A stretch of 56,993 nt of DNA, taken from assembly GCA_018648585.1 (NCBI GenBank), contig JABGQW010000012.1:1-56993 (forward strand), in the 5' to 3' direction. Below are positions 48,183 through 56,381 of the stretch, piece by piece (position 1 is the first letter of the stretch; the number at the start of each line of letters is the position of its first letter). The notes under the pieces were generated by a model that was given only the letters and a program-made list of their open reading frames with translations, was not told where the DNA came from and did no database searches. The stretch is from a bacterium (GTDB taxonomy: Bacteria > Patescibacteriota > Gracilibacteria > UBA4473). The position numbers and the translations under genes were made by a program.

Positions 48183-49235
48183 ATGAACGACCCGAAAAAT
48201 TTTTCTGCAGCGCTGGAAAATTGGTACTCGAAAAACGGGCGCGATTTGGCGTGGCGAAAAACAACCGATCCGTACAAAATCTGGATCAGCGAAATTATGC
48301 TGCAACAAACGCAAGTTCCGCGAGTGGAGACGAAATATTTTCCGCAATTTTTGATGAAATTTCCAGACGTTGAAACGCTCGCCGCCGCAAATTGGGAAAA
48401 AATTTTCCCCGTGTGGCGCGGACTCGGATTTTATTCCCGCGGGAAAAATGTACTGAAAACCGCGAAAATAATCGTGAAAAATTTTGGTGGAAAATTTCCG
48501 CACGATCGGGCGGAATTGCAAAAATTCCCCGGAATCGGAGAGTACACGGCGGCAGCAATTTTCGCTTTTTCGTGGGATGAAAAAGTTGCCGCGATCGACA
48601 CGAACGTTTCGAAAATTTTGAAAATTTTGTGGCCCGCGGAAAACGTGGCGCAACTTGCCGAAAAATTGGTGCGCGATTCGAAATCTGGCCGCGACTGGAA
48701 CAACGCGATGATGGATCTCGCAACGAAATTACGCACGGGAGAAAAAATCGACGGAGATCTCGGAGGATTTTTTCCTGATGAAATTCGAGCGAAATTTTTA
48801 CCCGCACGAAAAAAATTTGAAAAAAACGCACGCAGCAAAAAAAAATGGCGGCTCGAAATCGGGATCGCGTGCATCCGACACGACGGAAAATATTTAATCC
48901 AAACGCGCCCGGAGGGAAAAAGTTTCACCGGACAGTGGGAATTTCCCGGCGGAAAACGAGAAAAAGGCGAAACACTCCGCGCGTGCGTACAACGCGAGTG
49001 CCGCGAGGAACTCGGCGTGGAAGTTTCGGTGCGTCCGCATTTTTACGAAGAATTAATCGATTTTGACAAAACACAACTGCTGCTGCGATTTCATCGCTGC
49101 CAAATTCAAAAAGGAACCGTGGAATCACGCGAGGAACAAAAATTTGATTGGGTCGCTCCGGCTGATTTTGGAAAAGTAGATTTTTTGAGCACAAATGCAA
49201 AAGCGCTCGAAAAATTGCGCCAGATGCGCGTGTGA
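48183..49235 (+). CDS. mutY: MutY adenine glycosylase without Fe-S cysteines, fused to an intact Nudix (MutT-like) domain
   Basis: A 350-residue protein. Residues 1-205 are a HhH-GPD glycosylase: W34-I-S-E37-IMLQQTQV with the catalytic glutamate, helix-hairpin-helix FPGIGEYTAAAI (115-126) and catalytic D139 in AAIDTNV. It would remove adenine opposite 8-oxoguanine. The four cysteines that bind the 4Fe-4S cluster in ordinary MutY (expected about 185-215) are all absent; that region reads LATKLRTGEKIDGDLGGFFP. The C-terminal domain (about 222-350) has a complete Nudix box, G257-x5-E263-x7-RECREELGV (271-279), whereas the MutT-like domain of usual MutY proteins has lost it. It may therefore also hydrolyse 8-oxo-dGTP. 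It is followed by ftsK with its own promoter. Confidence 0.88.
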   Translation: MNDPKNFSAALENWYSKNGRDLAWRKTTDPYKIWISEIMLQQTQVPRVETKYFPQFLMKFPDVETLAAANWEKIFPVWRGLGFYSRGKNVLKTAKIIVKNFGGKFPHDRAELQKFPGIGEYTAAAIFAFSWDEKVAAIDTNVSKILKILWPAENVAQLAEKLVRDSKSGRDWNNAMMDLATKLRTGEKIDGDLGGFFPDEIRAKFLPARKKFEKNARSKKKWRLEIGIACIRHDGKYLIQTRPEGKSFTGQWEFPGGKREKGETLRACVQRECREELGVEVSVRPHFYEELIDFDKTQLLLRFHRCQIQKGTVESREEQKFDWVAPADFGKVDFLSTNAKALEKLRQMRV

Positions 49236-49264
49236 TTGTGTTTTTGTAGAAATTTCGGTAAAAT
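49236..49264 (+). promoter_or_regulatory. ftsK promoter
   Basis: TTGTGT (49236-49241), 17 nt, TAAAAT (49259-49264). An in-frame ATG at 49263 overlaps the -10, so translation should start at ATG 49278, leaving a leader of about 6 nt. Confidence 0.6.
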
Positions 49265-49277
49265 GTCTTCTGCAAAA

Positions 49278-51572
49278 ATGGTCAGAAGAAAAAAAGCCCC
49301 CAGCGTGCGAATCCCGGCATCGGTTTTGCGAAAAGAAGCGCAAAAAGCGGCAAAAAAAATGCTCACCGCAGAAAAAAAGAAAGAACGAACACGAGAGCTC
49401 CGAGAAAAAGCAAAAAATCGCGCAAAAAAACAGGTTGAAAAAAGAGCAGAAAAATACGCAGAACACGTGGAATTTTTTGATGAAACTTTGAAACGTGAAA
49501 TCTGGGGCGGCGTTTGGATCGTGCTCGCGGTACTTTTGGTGGCAATTTTTTCGAGCCAAGAAGGAATTTCCGGCGACATTTTTCACGGAATAAAAAAATT
49601 GTTTGGAATCGGGACATGGATTTTGCCCGGAATTTTTCTCGTACTCGGGCTCACGCTCGTTCGGAGCGGAAAAAATCCCATCGCGTTTCCTCCGCTTCGA
49701 GTCGCGGCGCTGATCGGACTTTTTTGCTCGATTTTGGGCGTGACAAATTTATTTGTGTCGCACGCAGAATCGCTCGCGCTCGCGCACGAATTTGGCGGAG
49801 CGATCGGATTTGCGATCGGATATTTTCCACGAGAAATCCTCGGAACGGCAGTAACGGCTGTAATTTTTCTCGGAATTTTGTGGTTGTGTACGATGGCAGG
49901 ATTTGGAATTCGGATGTCGCAGCTTTTGAAAAAATCAGAAACAGAAAAACCGACGGCGAAAAAAATTACAAAAAAAGAATTCGGCGCGGAAGAAGTCCCC
50001 GCACCAGAAATAAAAAAACGATTTGAAAATGAACTCGAAATCGTGGATTCGACGCGAAAAGCAGCACCGAGCGGAAAATCGGCGAAACAACTCGATTTGG
50101 AAAAAGCTGACGCGCTGACCGAGGCAAAAAATAAAAAAGTCATCGGCGTCTGGACACCGCCAGATTTGGAAATTTTACGAGAAAACGATTCGACAATCAT
50201 CGTCGACGAAACGCAGCTGCGTGCCAGTGCGGACAAAATTCGAGAAAAATTGTTTCAGTTTGGGATCGACGTCACGATGAAATCAGTGCACGTGGGACCG
50301 ACGGTGACACAGTTTACACTCGAACCCGCGCCCGGCGTAAAATTGACGAAAATCACCGCGCTAAAAAATGATCTCGCGCTCACGCTCGCCGCAGAAAATA
50401 TTCGAATCGAGGCACCGATCCGCGGAAAAAGTTTGGTCGGGATTGAAATTCCGAACGAAAAACGCGCGATCGTCGGAATGCGCGAAATTTTGGAATCCGA
50501 CACCTGGGACGAAATGCCTTCGAAACTCAAACTCGCCGTCGGACGCGATGTCGCAGGAAAACCCGCCGTCGTGGATTTGGCGAAAATGCCGCACATGCTG
50601 ATCGCCGGAAAAACGGGTTCGGGAAAATCAGTCGCGATGAACGCATTTCTCGCATCGCTGCTCTGGACAAATTCTCCGGACGATTTGCGATTAATTTTGA
50701 TCGATCCGAAACGCGTCGAACTCAAACCGTACAATAATTTGCCGCATCTGCTCACGCCGGTGATCGTCGAGCCGGAAAAAGCGGTTTCTGCGCTCGCCTG
50801 GGCCGTCGCGGAGATGAACCGCCGGTACCGAAAACTCGCCGCCGCGAGCGTGCGAAATCTAGACGAATACAACGCGAAACTTCCGGATGAAAAAGAACCG
50901 TACATCGTGATCGTGATCGACGAACTCGCCGATTTGATGATGGTCGCAGGAAAAGATGTCGAAGCCGCCGTTTGTCGTGTCGCGCAGTTGGCACGCGCGG
51001 TTGGAATGCACCTAATCGTCGCAACACAGCGTCCGAGCGTCGACGTGGTGACTGGTTTAATCAAAGCAAATTTACCAACGCGTGTGGCGTTCCGTGTGAG
51101 CTCCCAGGTGGATTCACGGACAATCATCGACGGAATCGGCGCCGAAGATTTGCTCGGATTCGGCGATATGCTGATGCTGGACGGAAATTCCGGCGATTTG
51201 ACGCGACTGCAGGGAATTTATATTTCGACCGAAGAAGTCGAGCGACTGACAAATCACATCAAACTCCAATTTCCAGAAATGGTCGCGAACGACGAAGTTA
51301 CCGCACAATCGATCGAAGGAATGGCAAAAGGGGGCGTTTTGACGGCTGGAATTGAAAAAGATGAAATCCCAGACGAAAAACTCGACGCACTTTTTGGGGA
51401 TGCGGTGGCGCTCGTGATGGAAACAAAAAAAGCATCCGCAAGTTTTTTGCAGCGCCGACTCGAAGTCGGGTACGCGCGTGCCGCTCGCCTGCTCGATCAA
51501 ATGGAATCGAAAGGAATTGTCGGTCCGTCGCGGGGCGCGAAACCGCGCGAAATTTTTGGACCACGAAATTAA
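49278..51572 (+). CDS. ftsK: DNA translocase FtsK/SpoIIIE
   Basis: A 764-residue septal DNA pump for chromosome segregation. A Lys/Arg/Ala-rich N-terminal helix (about 1-60) precedes four transmembrane segments (about 70-205) and a short linker. Then come the alpha domain, and the beta motor with Walker A IAGKTGSGKSVAMN (about 444-451), RLILIDPKRVEL, VIVIDELADLMM and HLIVATQRPSVDVVTG. The C-terminal gamma winged helix (ASASFLQRRLEVGYARAARL) would read KOPS-like sequences. Start ATG 49278; two earlier in-frame ATGs overlap the promoter. The stop shares a TTAA with the convergent gene at 51569. Confidence 0.95.
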   Translation: MVRRKKAPSVRIPASVLRKEAQKAAKKMLTAEKKKERTRELREKAKNRAKKQVEKRAEKYAEHVEFFDETLKREIWGGVWIVLAVLLVAIFSSQEGISGDIFHGIKKLFGIGTWILPGIFLVLGLTLVRSGKNPIAFPPLRVAALIGLFCSILGVTNLFVSHAESLALAHEFGGAIGFAIGYFPREILGTAVTAVIFLGILWLCTMAGFGIRMSQLLKKSETEKPTAKKITKKEFGAEEVPAPEIKKRFENELEIVDSTRKAAPSGKSAKQLDLEKADALTEAKNKKVIGVWTPPDLEILRENDSTIIVDETQLRASADKIREKLFQFGIDVTMKSVHVGPTVTQFTLEPAPGVKLTKITALKNDLALTLAAENIRIEAPIRGKSLVGIEIPNEKRAIVGMREILESDTWDEMPSKLKLAVGRDVAGKPAVVDLAKMPHMLIAGKTGSGKSVAMNAFLASLLWTNSPDDLRLILIDPKRVELKPYNNLPHLLTPVIVEPEKAVSALAWAVAEMNRRYRKLAAASVRNLDEYNAKLPDEKEPYIVIVIDELADLMMVAGKDVEAAVCRVAQLARAVGMHLIVATQRPSVDVVTGLIKANLPTRVAFRVSSQVDSRTIIDGIGAEDLLGFGDMLMLDGNSGDLTRLQGIYISTEEVERLTNHIKLQFPEMVANDEVTAQSIEGMAKGGVLTAGIEKDEIPDEKLDALFGDAVALVMETKKASASFLQRRLEVGYARAARLLDQMESKGIVGPSRGAKPREIFGPRN

Positions 51573-52036
51573 ATAATTTTCCACACGCAACACGAAGTTT
51601 TGTTTTTTGCTGCTACTGTTTTTGAACGATCGGCGATCAATTTTGAAAGTGAAAATTCCGGATTTTCTCGATTCGAAAAGATTTTTTCCCAGTCAGATTC
51701 CTCCAACGGATGCGCATAAAAAAATGGTGTAATTTTGACAGTATCCCCATCCGGCGACTCAACGGTTTCAACGCGTGCGGTCACCACTTCTGCTAATTTC
51801 TTTGCTGCTGCGAGCAAACATTTTCCAATTCGTGGCACCATAAATTTTTCCACAAAATACTCTGAATTATCATTTATCGCATGCTCACGCAATTTTACAA
51901 TTTCTGCTGCAGAGATTTTGAAAGAAAATTTTGTCGATAATTCTTGCGCCCATTCTTGATCCTGTTTTGAAGCGAGCGGTCGAGTTTCCGCTTCTATTTG
52001 CCACATTTCTCGATCTAATTCAGAAATTCCGCTCAT
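51569..52036 (-). CDS. Hypothetical protein, 155 aa
   Basis: Not recognised. A soluble, acidic N-terminal half (MSGISELDREMWQIEAETRP) and a helical middle with KCLLAAAKKLAEVVTARVET, then ESPDGDTVKITPFFYAHPLE, which looks like a beta hairpin. Two adjacent cysteines lie near the C-terminus (KTSCCVWKII). The start ATG 52034-52036 lies about 24 nt after a TTGACT-16-TAAATT promoter. Its stop overlaps that of ftsK. It is divergent from the PfkB gene. Probably a lineage-specific protein. Confidence 0.62.
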   Translation of the reverse strand: MSGISELDREMWQIEAETRPLASKQDQEWAQELSTKFSFKISAAEIVKLREHAINDNSEYFVEKFMVPRIGKCLLAAAKKLAEVVTARVETVESPDGDTVKITPFFYAHPLEESDWEKIFSNRENPEFSLSKLIADRSKTVAAKNKTSCCVWKII

Positions 52037-52060
52037 TTGAAAAAAAGTTACAACTACAAG

Positions 52061-52088
52061 AATTTAAACCAGGAAGCGATAAAGTCAA
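52061..52088 (-). promoter_or_regulatory. Promoter of the 155-aa hypothetical gene
   Basis: On the minus strand: TTGACT (52083-52088), 16 nt, TAAATT (52061-52066), then 24 nt to the ATG. Confidence 0.55.
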
Positions 52089-52139
52089 GTTTTTGAACTG
52101 GATCGTTTTGAAAAAAAATCATAAAATTAACGCACAAAA

Positions 52140-53204
52140 ATGCAAAAAAAATTCGACATCTGCACAATCGGTTCGGTGACTCTCGACACGTTTCTGGCGC
52201 CAGCAGAAATGGATTTTTGGCAACCACGCGGAAAATCTAAAAAAATGGCGTTCGACGTGGGAGCGAAAATTTTGACAAAAACGCTCGCGCGGCACATCGG
52301 CGGCAGCAGTGCAAATTCTGCGATCGGATTTGGAAAACTCGAAATGAAAACCGCCGTACTCGGCACGATCGGCGACGACGACCACGGCGCATTTATTTTG
52401 CACCAACTGGAAAAACTGAACGTGGAAACAAAGTTTTTGAAAATCCAAAAGAACCAACCGTCCGAATCGTCGCTGGTTTTTGTGACGCCGGAGGGACAGC
52501 GCACAATTTTTCACGAAACGAACGAACGAAAATCGCACCACTCTTTCCCAAAAACGCACGCAATTTACATCGGACATCTCACGGAAAATGAGGAAAAAAT
52601 CTGGGAAAAAATCATCGAACGCAAACTCAATCGCTGGAAAAAAAATCCGCTGATCGTCGCGTGGAATCCGGGAAAAACGCAGTTCGAATCGGGATTTGGA
52701 AAATACCAAAATTTTTTTCCGCACGTCGATATTTTAATTTTGAATGTCGAGGAAGCCGAACTTTTTTCGGGAAAAAAATCGAAACAAATTTCACGAGAAA
52801 AATCCACCGGAACAAGTTTGAATTTTCAAAAAAATCTGCCGAAAAAAATTGCCGATCTGAACTCGATCGCCGAGAAATTTTTGAACGCGGGCGTGAAAAC
52901 CGTCGTGATCACGGACGGTCCGCGCGGCGCGCAACTTTTTCAAGAAGAAAAAAATTCACACAAAATACTGCACCTGATCGCGCCCGTGATCTGCGACGAC
53001 GCGCCGGTCAGCACGCTCGGCGCAGGCGACAGTTTTTCGGTCGGAGTTCTCGCCGCGAGATTGAAAAATTTGTCGCCCGTTTCGCAACTTTTGTGGGGAA
53101 GTTTAAATTCAAACGCCGTGATCCGAGAATTTGGCGCACAAAATGGACAACTCCGACTCCGCGCGATGCAGCACTCGGTAAAAATGGTGGTGAAACGAAA
53201 ATAA
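52140..53204 (+). CDS. PfkB-family carbohydrate/nucleoside kinase
   Basis: A 354-residue ribokinase-fold kinase. The first PfkB signature is in HIGGSSANSAIGFGKLEMKT followed by VLGTIGDDDHGAFIL. The second is STLGAGDSFSVGVLAARL, with the catalytic aspartate in AGDS. An unusual 30-residue Lys/Ser-rich insert lies around residues 220-240. Adenosine, ribose or sugar-phosphate substrates are all possible; the N-terminal SVTLDTFL and later FHETNERKSHH do not settle it. No other sugar-metabolism gene is adjacent. Start ATG 52140 in an A-rich leader, no Shine-Dalgarno site. Confidence 0.85.
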   Translation: MQKKFDICTIGSVTLDTFLAPAEMDFWQPRGKSKKMAFDVGAKILTKTLARHIGGSSANSAIGFGKLEMKTAVLGTIGDDDHGAFILHQLEKLNVETKFLKIQKNQPSESSLVFVTPEGQRTIFHETNERKSHHSFPKTHAIYIGHLTENEEKIWEKIIERKLNRWKKNPLIVAWNPGKTQFESGFGKYQNFFPHVDILILNVEEAELFSGKKSKQISREKSTGTSLNFQKNLPKKIADLNSIAEKFLNAGVKTVVITDGPRGAQLFQEEKNSHKILHLIAPVICDDAPVSTLGAGDSFSVGVLAARLKNLSPVSQLLWGSLNSNAVIREFGAQNGQLRLRAMQHSVKMVVKRK

Positions 53205-53212
53205 TATTTTCA

Positions 53213-53244
53213 CAAAAAAAACGCCCCAGGAAGACGTTTTTTTT
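53213..53244. terminator. Weak bidirectional terminator between pfkB-like and pilin genes
   Basis: An eight-A run plus ACG faces CGT plus an eight-T run around CCCCAGGAAGA. The G/C part of the stem is only 2-3 bp, so confidence is limited, but it sits between two convergent genes where a terminator is expected. Confidence 0.4.
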
Positions 53245-53270
53245 AAATATATCGGAACAAGGTTCTAACT

Positions 53271-53642
53271 CTAAAATCCAGTACTCACCCCATCGGCTGC
53301 CTTGAGCAACGTGTTGACGAGTGCGAACGAAACAAGAACGATGATGATCCCAATCGCTGCATACAAAAGTACTTTTTTTGCTTTGTCGGTATCTTCTCCT
53401 GCAGATGTAATGTAGAGAAATCCTCCGTAAATAATCATCACGGTCGCCACCAATCCCAAGAAAAATAGGAAATAATTGATGATCGTGCGGGCAATATTAC
53501 GAGCAGATCCTTCTCCGCCGGTTGCGGAAGTAATATTGTTTGGGCTGTCTGCTGGGTCGATCATCTGAGCGACTGCCGGCTCGATGGTCAAAAGCCCAAC
53601 GGCCAGAAGAAGTCCGAGCGCGGGAGCAAGAAATTTTCTCAT
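53271..53642 (-). CDS. Single-hairpin type IV secretion pilin-like protein
   Basis: A 123-residue protein. The signal peptide ends in EPAVA|Q, so the mature protein begins QMIDPADSP. A short Gly/Asn-rich exported stretch precedes one membrane hairpin: IINYFLFFLGLVATVMIIYG, turn FLYITSAGEDTDKAKK, then YAAIGIIIVLVSFALVNTLL. This is the PF18895-type (T4SS pilin, TrbC/VirB2-like) plan common in CPR bacteria. Start ATG 53640-53642, where the signal peptide begins; the 10-residue extension is not supported. It is likely the structural subunit related to the two three-hairpin proteins at 45930-48139. Confidence 0.85.
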   Translation of the reverse strand: MRKFLAPALGLLLAVGLLTIEPAVAQMIDPADSPNNITSATGGEGSARNIARTIINYFLFFLGLVATVMIIYGGFLYITSAGEDTDKAKKVLLYAAIGIIIVLVSFALVNTLLKAADGVSTGF

Positions 53643-53767
53643 TGTGCTGTATGTTTTTAATGCGGAGACCAATTTTCACAACGTAACGCCGGAAAAAAGT
53701 ATCTCACGAGTTCTTCAGGAGAATTTTCGGGGAAAACAAAATTTTTGGCAAGTTTTTTTCCCTTTTT

Positions 53768-53776
53768 TGCTAGAAT
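53768..53776 (+). promoter_or_regulatory. Extended -10 promoter of recG
   Basis: TGCTAGAAT at 53768-53776 is an extended -10 (TGnTAnAAT). The ATG (53784) follows 7 nt after the hexamer, so the mRNA is leaderless. TTGGCA at 53745-53750 is too far (20 nt) to be a good -35. Confidence 0.6.
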
Positions 53777-53783
53777 TCGACCG

Positions 53784-55805
53784 ATGAGTTTGAATTTTTT
53801 ATTGAAAAATGTGCTGCGCACCACGAGCGCACACGTGAAAAAACTGGATGGATTGGGCCTTTCCACCGTTCGAGAGTTACTCGAATATTTTCCGAGAAAA
53901 ATTGAATCGACCGATCTCGTGGGAAATTTTTTGGAAATTCGGCTCGGAGAAAAAAATACGCTCTCGGGAAAACTCTGTGATTTTCGAAAAGAAAAAACAC
54001 CACGCGGAAAAATGCTCGGACGCGCGGCGCTCGTGCTCGACGACGGCGCCACAATCGACGTGATTTGGTTTCAAATTCCGTACATTTTGAGAAATTTGCG
54101 CGACGAATCACGCGTTTTTTTGGTGGGAAAAGTGGATCGAAATTTTGGGAAAATCCAGATCTCAAATCCAGAAGTACATCTCGACAAAAACGTACACGTG
54201 GGCAGACTCCGCGCGATTTATCCGGAATCGCCGCCGATCACATCGAAATGGTTGCGCGAAAAAATTGCCGGACTTTTGATGTTCGTGAAAGATTTCCCAG
54301 AAATTTTACCGGAGGAAATTTTGGCGGAGAAAAATTTTTTGAAAAAACCTGCTGCGGTCAAACAAATCCATCATCCCGACTCGGGAGAAATTTGGTACGC
54401 CGCGAAAAAACGGCTCGCGTTTGAAGAAGTTTTTGAAATTCAGGTGCGCGTGCTGCGCGAGAAATTTTTTCGAGAACAAGCAGCAAAAAATCCGTTCCGC
54501 GTAAAATTCGATCCAGAACCGGTCAAAAAAGATTTGAAAAAATTACCGTTCGAACTCACCACCGCGCAGAAAAAAACGCTGTTTCAGATTTTGAAAGATT
54601 TCGAACTCGATCGTCCCGCGCACCGACTGGTGCAGGGTGACGTGGGAAGTGGAAAAACCGTCGTCGCATTTCTCGCGGGAGCGGCACAAATTCGTGCGGG
54701 AAATCAGGTCGCAATTTTGGCGCCGACGGAAATTTTGGCGCAACAACATTTTGCCGGCGCGTTGAAATTTTTTGACGAAGAAACGCGCGTCGAACTGCTC
54801 ACCGGATCCGTTCCTGCAAAAAAAAAGGAAGAAATCAAAAAAAATCTGCGCACCGGACAAATTCAAATTTTAATCGGGACGCACGCGATTTTGACGGAAA
54901 ATACTGTTTTTAAAAATCTCGGACTCGCCGTCGTCGATGAACAACATCGATTCGGCGTGCGGCAGCGAGCAATTTTGGCAGAAAATCACGCGCACGTCGT
55001 TGCGATGACGGCCACACCGATCCCGCGAACACTCGCGCTCACCGTGTACGGCGATCAAGATATTTCGGTGATCGATGAACTCCCGCCGGGCAGGAAAAAA
55101 ATCATCACGCGCGTCGTCGCGGATGAAAAAACAATCACGCTCTGCAACCGATTTATCGACGATCAGATTGAAAAAAAGCGGCAAATTTTTTGGGTGTGTC
55201 CGCTGATCGACGAGTCGGATAAAATCGAAGCGAAAAATGTGCACGACGAGTACGACCGGATCGCGCAGATTGTTTTTCCAAAACGAAACGTAGAATTTCT
55301 CCACGGAAAAATGAAACCGAAAGAAAAAAACGCCGTGATGCAGCGATTCAAAAATCGAGAATTCGACATTTTGGTTTCGACGAGCGTGATCGAAGTTGGC
55401 GTCGACATTCCGGACGCAACCGTGATGGTGATCGAAAATTCGGAACGATTTGGGCTCTCGCAACTCCACCAATTTCGCGGGCGAATCGGACGGAACGAAA
55501 TGCAATCGTACTGTTTTTTGATGGTGGGGAAAAAAGACGACGCGCAAAAAACGCGGCTACAATCGATGGAAAAATTTCACTCCGGGCACAAACTCTCCGA
55601 AATCGATCTCGAGCTGCGCGGGATGGGTGAATTGTACGGCGTGCGACAGTCGGGAATTCCTGATTTCAAATGTGCTGATTTGTCCGACGTAGAAACGTTG
55701 CAGTCCGCACGCGACTGGGCAGTGAAAATTTTGAAAGAAGATCTGTCGCTCGAAAAATTCCCCGCGCTGCGAAAAAAAGTCGACAGCGACGAGACGTTTT
55801 TTTGA
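53784..55805 (+). CDS. recG: ATP-dependent DNA helicase RecG
   Basis: A 673-residue superfamily 2 helicase that remodels stalled replication forks. The N-terminal wedge/OB region starts with LDGLGLSTVRELLEYFPRKI. The helicase core has LVQGDVGSGKTVVAFLAG (Walker A, about 285-292), LAPTEILAQQH, LAVVDEQHRFGVRQR (DEQH), MTATPIPRTLAL, STSVIEVGVDIPDATVMVIE, and FRGRIGRNEMQSYCFLM with the arginine motif. The TRG-like end has LELRGMGELYGVRQSGIPDF. Full length. Start ATG 53784 from the promoter geometry; the extension from 53745 is leader sequence. Confidence 0.96.
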   Translation: MSLNFLLKNVLRTTSAHVKKLDGLGLSTVRELLEYFPRKIESTDLVGNFLEIRLGEKNTLSGKLCDFRKEKTPRGKMLGRAALVLDDGATIDVIWFQIPYILRNLRDESRVFLVGKVDRNFGKIQISNPEVHLDKNVHVGRLRAIYPESPPITSKWLREKIAGLLMFVKDFPEILPEEILAEKNFLKKPAAVKQIHHPDSGEIWYAAKKRLAFEEVFEIQVRVLREKFFREQAAKNPFRVKFDPEPVKKDLKKLPFELTTAQKKTLFQILKDFELDRPAHRLVQGDVGSGKTVVAFLAGAAQIRAGNQVAILAPTEILAQQHFAGALKFFDEETRVELLTGSVPAKKKEEIKKNLRTGQIQILIGTHAILTENTVFKNLGLAVVDEQHRFGVRQRAILAENHAHVVAMTATPIPRTLALTVYGDQDISVIDELPPGRKKIITRVVADEKTITLCNRFIDDQIEKKRQIFWVCPLIDESDKIEAKNVHDEYDRIAQIVFPKRNVEFLHGKMKPKEKNAVMQRFKNREFDILVSTSVIEVGVDIPDATVMVIENSERFGLSQLHQFRGRIGRNEMQSYCFLMVGKKDDAQKTRLQSMEKFHSGHKLSEIDLELRGMGELYGVRQSGIPDFKCADLSDVETLQSARDWAVKILKEDLSLEKFPALRKKVDSDETFF

Positions 55806-55820
55806 GGATTTGAATAAAAA

Positions 55821-56333
55821 TCACGCGCCAAGTTTTTTCACCAACTCGCCGTTTTTGTACAAATAAGTTGATTTTTCCAGTTTCTCCATTCTGTGAAAAA
55901 AGATCCAGCGATCAATGCTTTTTCTAGAAACAGCCGCCAAGTTCGGAAATTTTTCCAAATCAACCGTCGCCGAGTACGCCGACAACCCTGTTAAGTTTGG
56001 TGCCAGCGACTCCGGAATTTCCTCCGCGTCGCGTGCCTCCAACAAAAGGTTTTCAAATTGGCTCAAAAATTTAATTTCTTCCGCGTTGAATTTTTTGACA
56101 CCCGGGACAAAAATCTGAGCACCACCACTTTCAAGAAAGCGACTCACGTCAAGTCCCGCAGAAAATTCTGGAGAAAATGTCGTTCCGCTCTCCTCGATTG
56201 CGCGCGAAACTTTTGCCGGAATTGAATCATCCAATTCTTCCTCCTCCGCGTCCAAAATATCAATTTTAGGAGCAGGCCCCGATTCCGCGGTTTTTGAGAA
56301 AAAGACGAAACGAACGTGATTTGGATTTCCCAT
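55821..56333 (-). CDS. Hypothetical protein, 170 aa
   Basis: Not recognised. It has an acidic stretch near the N-terminus (KIDILDAEEEELDDSIPAK). The body contains VSRFLESGGAQIFVPGVKKF and LSQFENLLLEARDAEEIPE. The end is basic (WIFFHRMEKLEKSTYLYKNG). No signal peptide or membrane helix. The ATG at 56331-56333 follows an A/T-rich region without a clear promoter. It is convergent with recG (15 bp apart). Balanced composition suggests a real gene. Confidence 0.62.
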   Translation of the reverse strand: MGNPNHVRFVFFSKTAESGPAPKIDILDAEEEELDDSIPAKVSRAIEESGTTFSPEFSAGLDVSRFLESGGAQIFVPGVKKFNAEEIKFLSQFENLLLEARDAEEIPESLAPNLTGLSAYSATVDLEKFPNLAAVSRKSIDRWIFFHRMEKLEKSTYLYKNGELVKKLGA

Positions 56334-56381
56334 TTTTTATTTTGAAAGTCTGCCTTTTTTGAGAAATTTTTTATAAAATCG

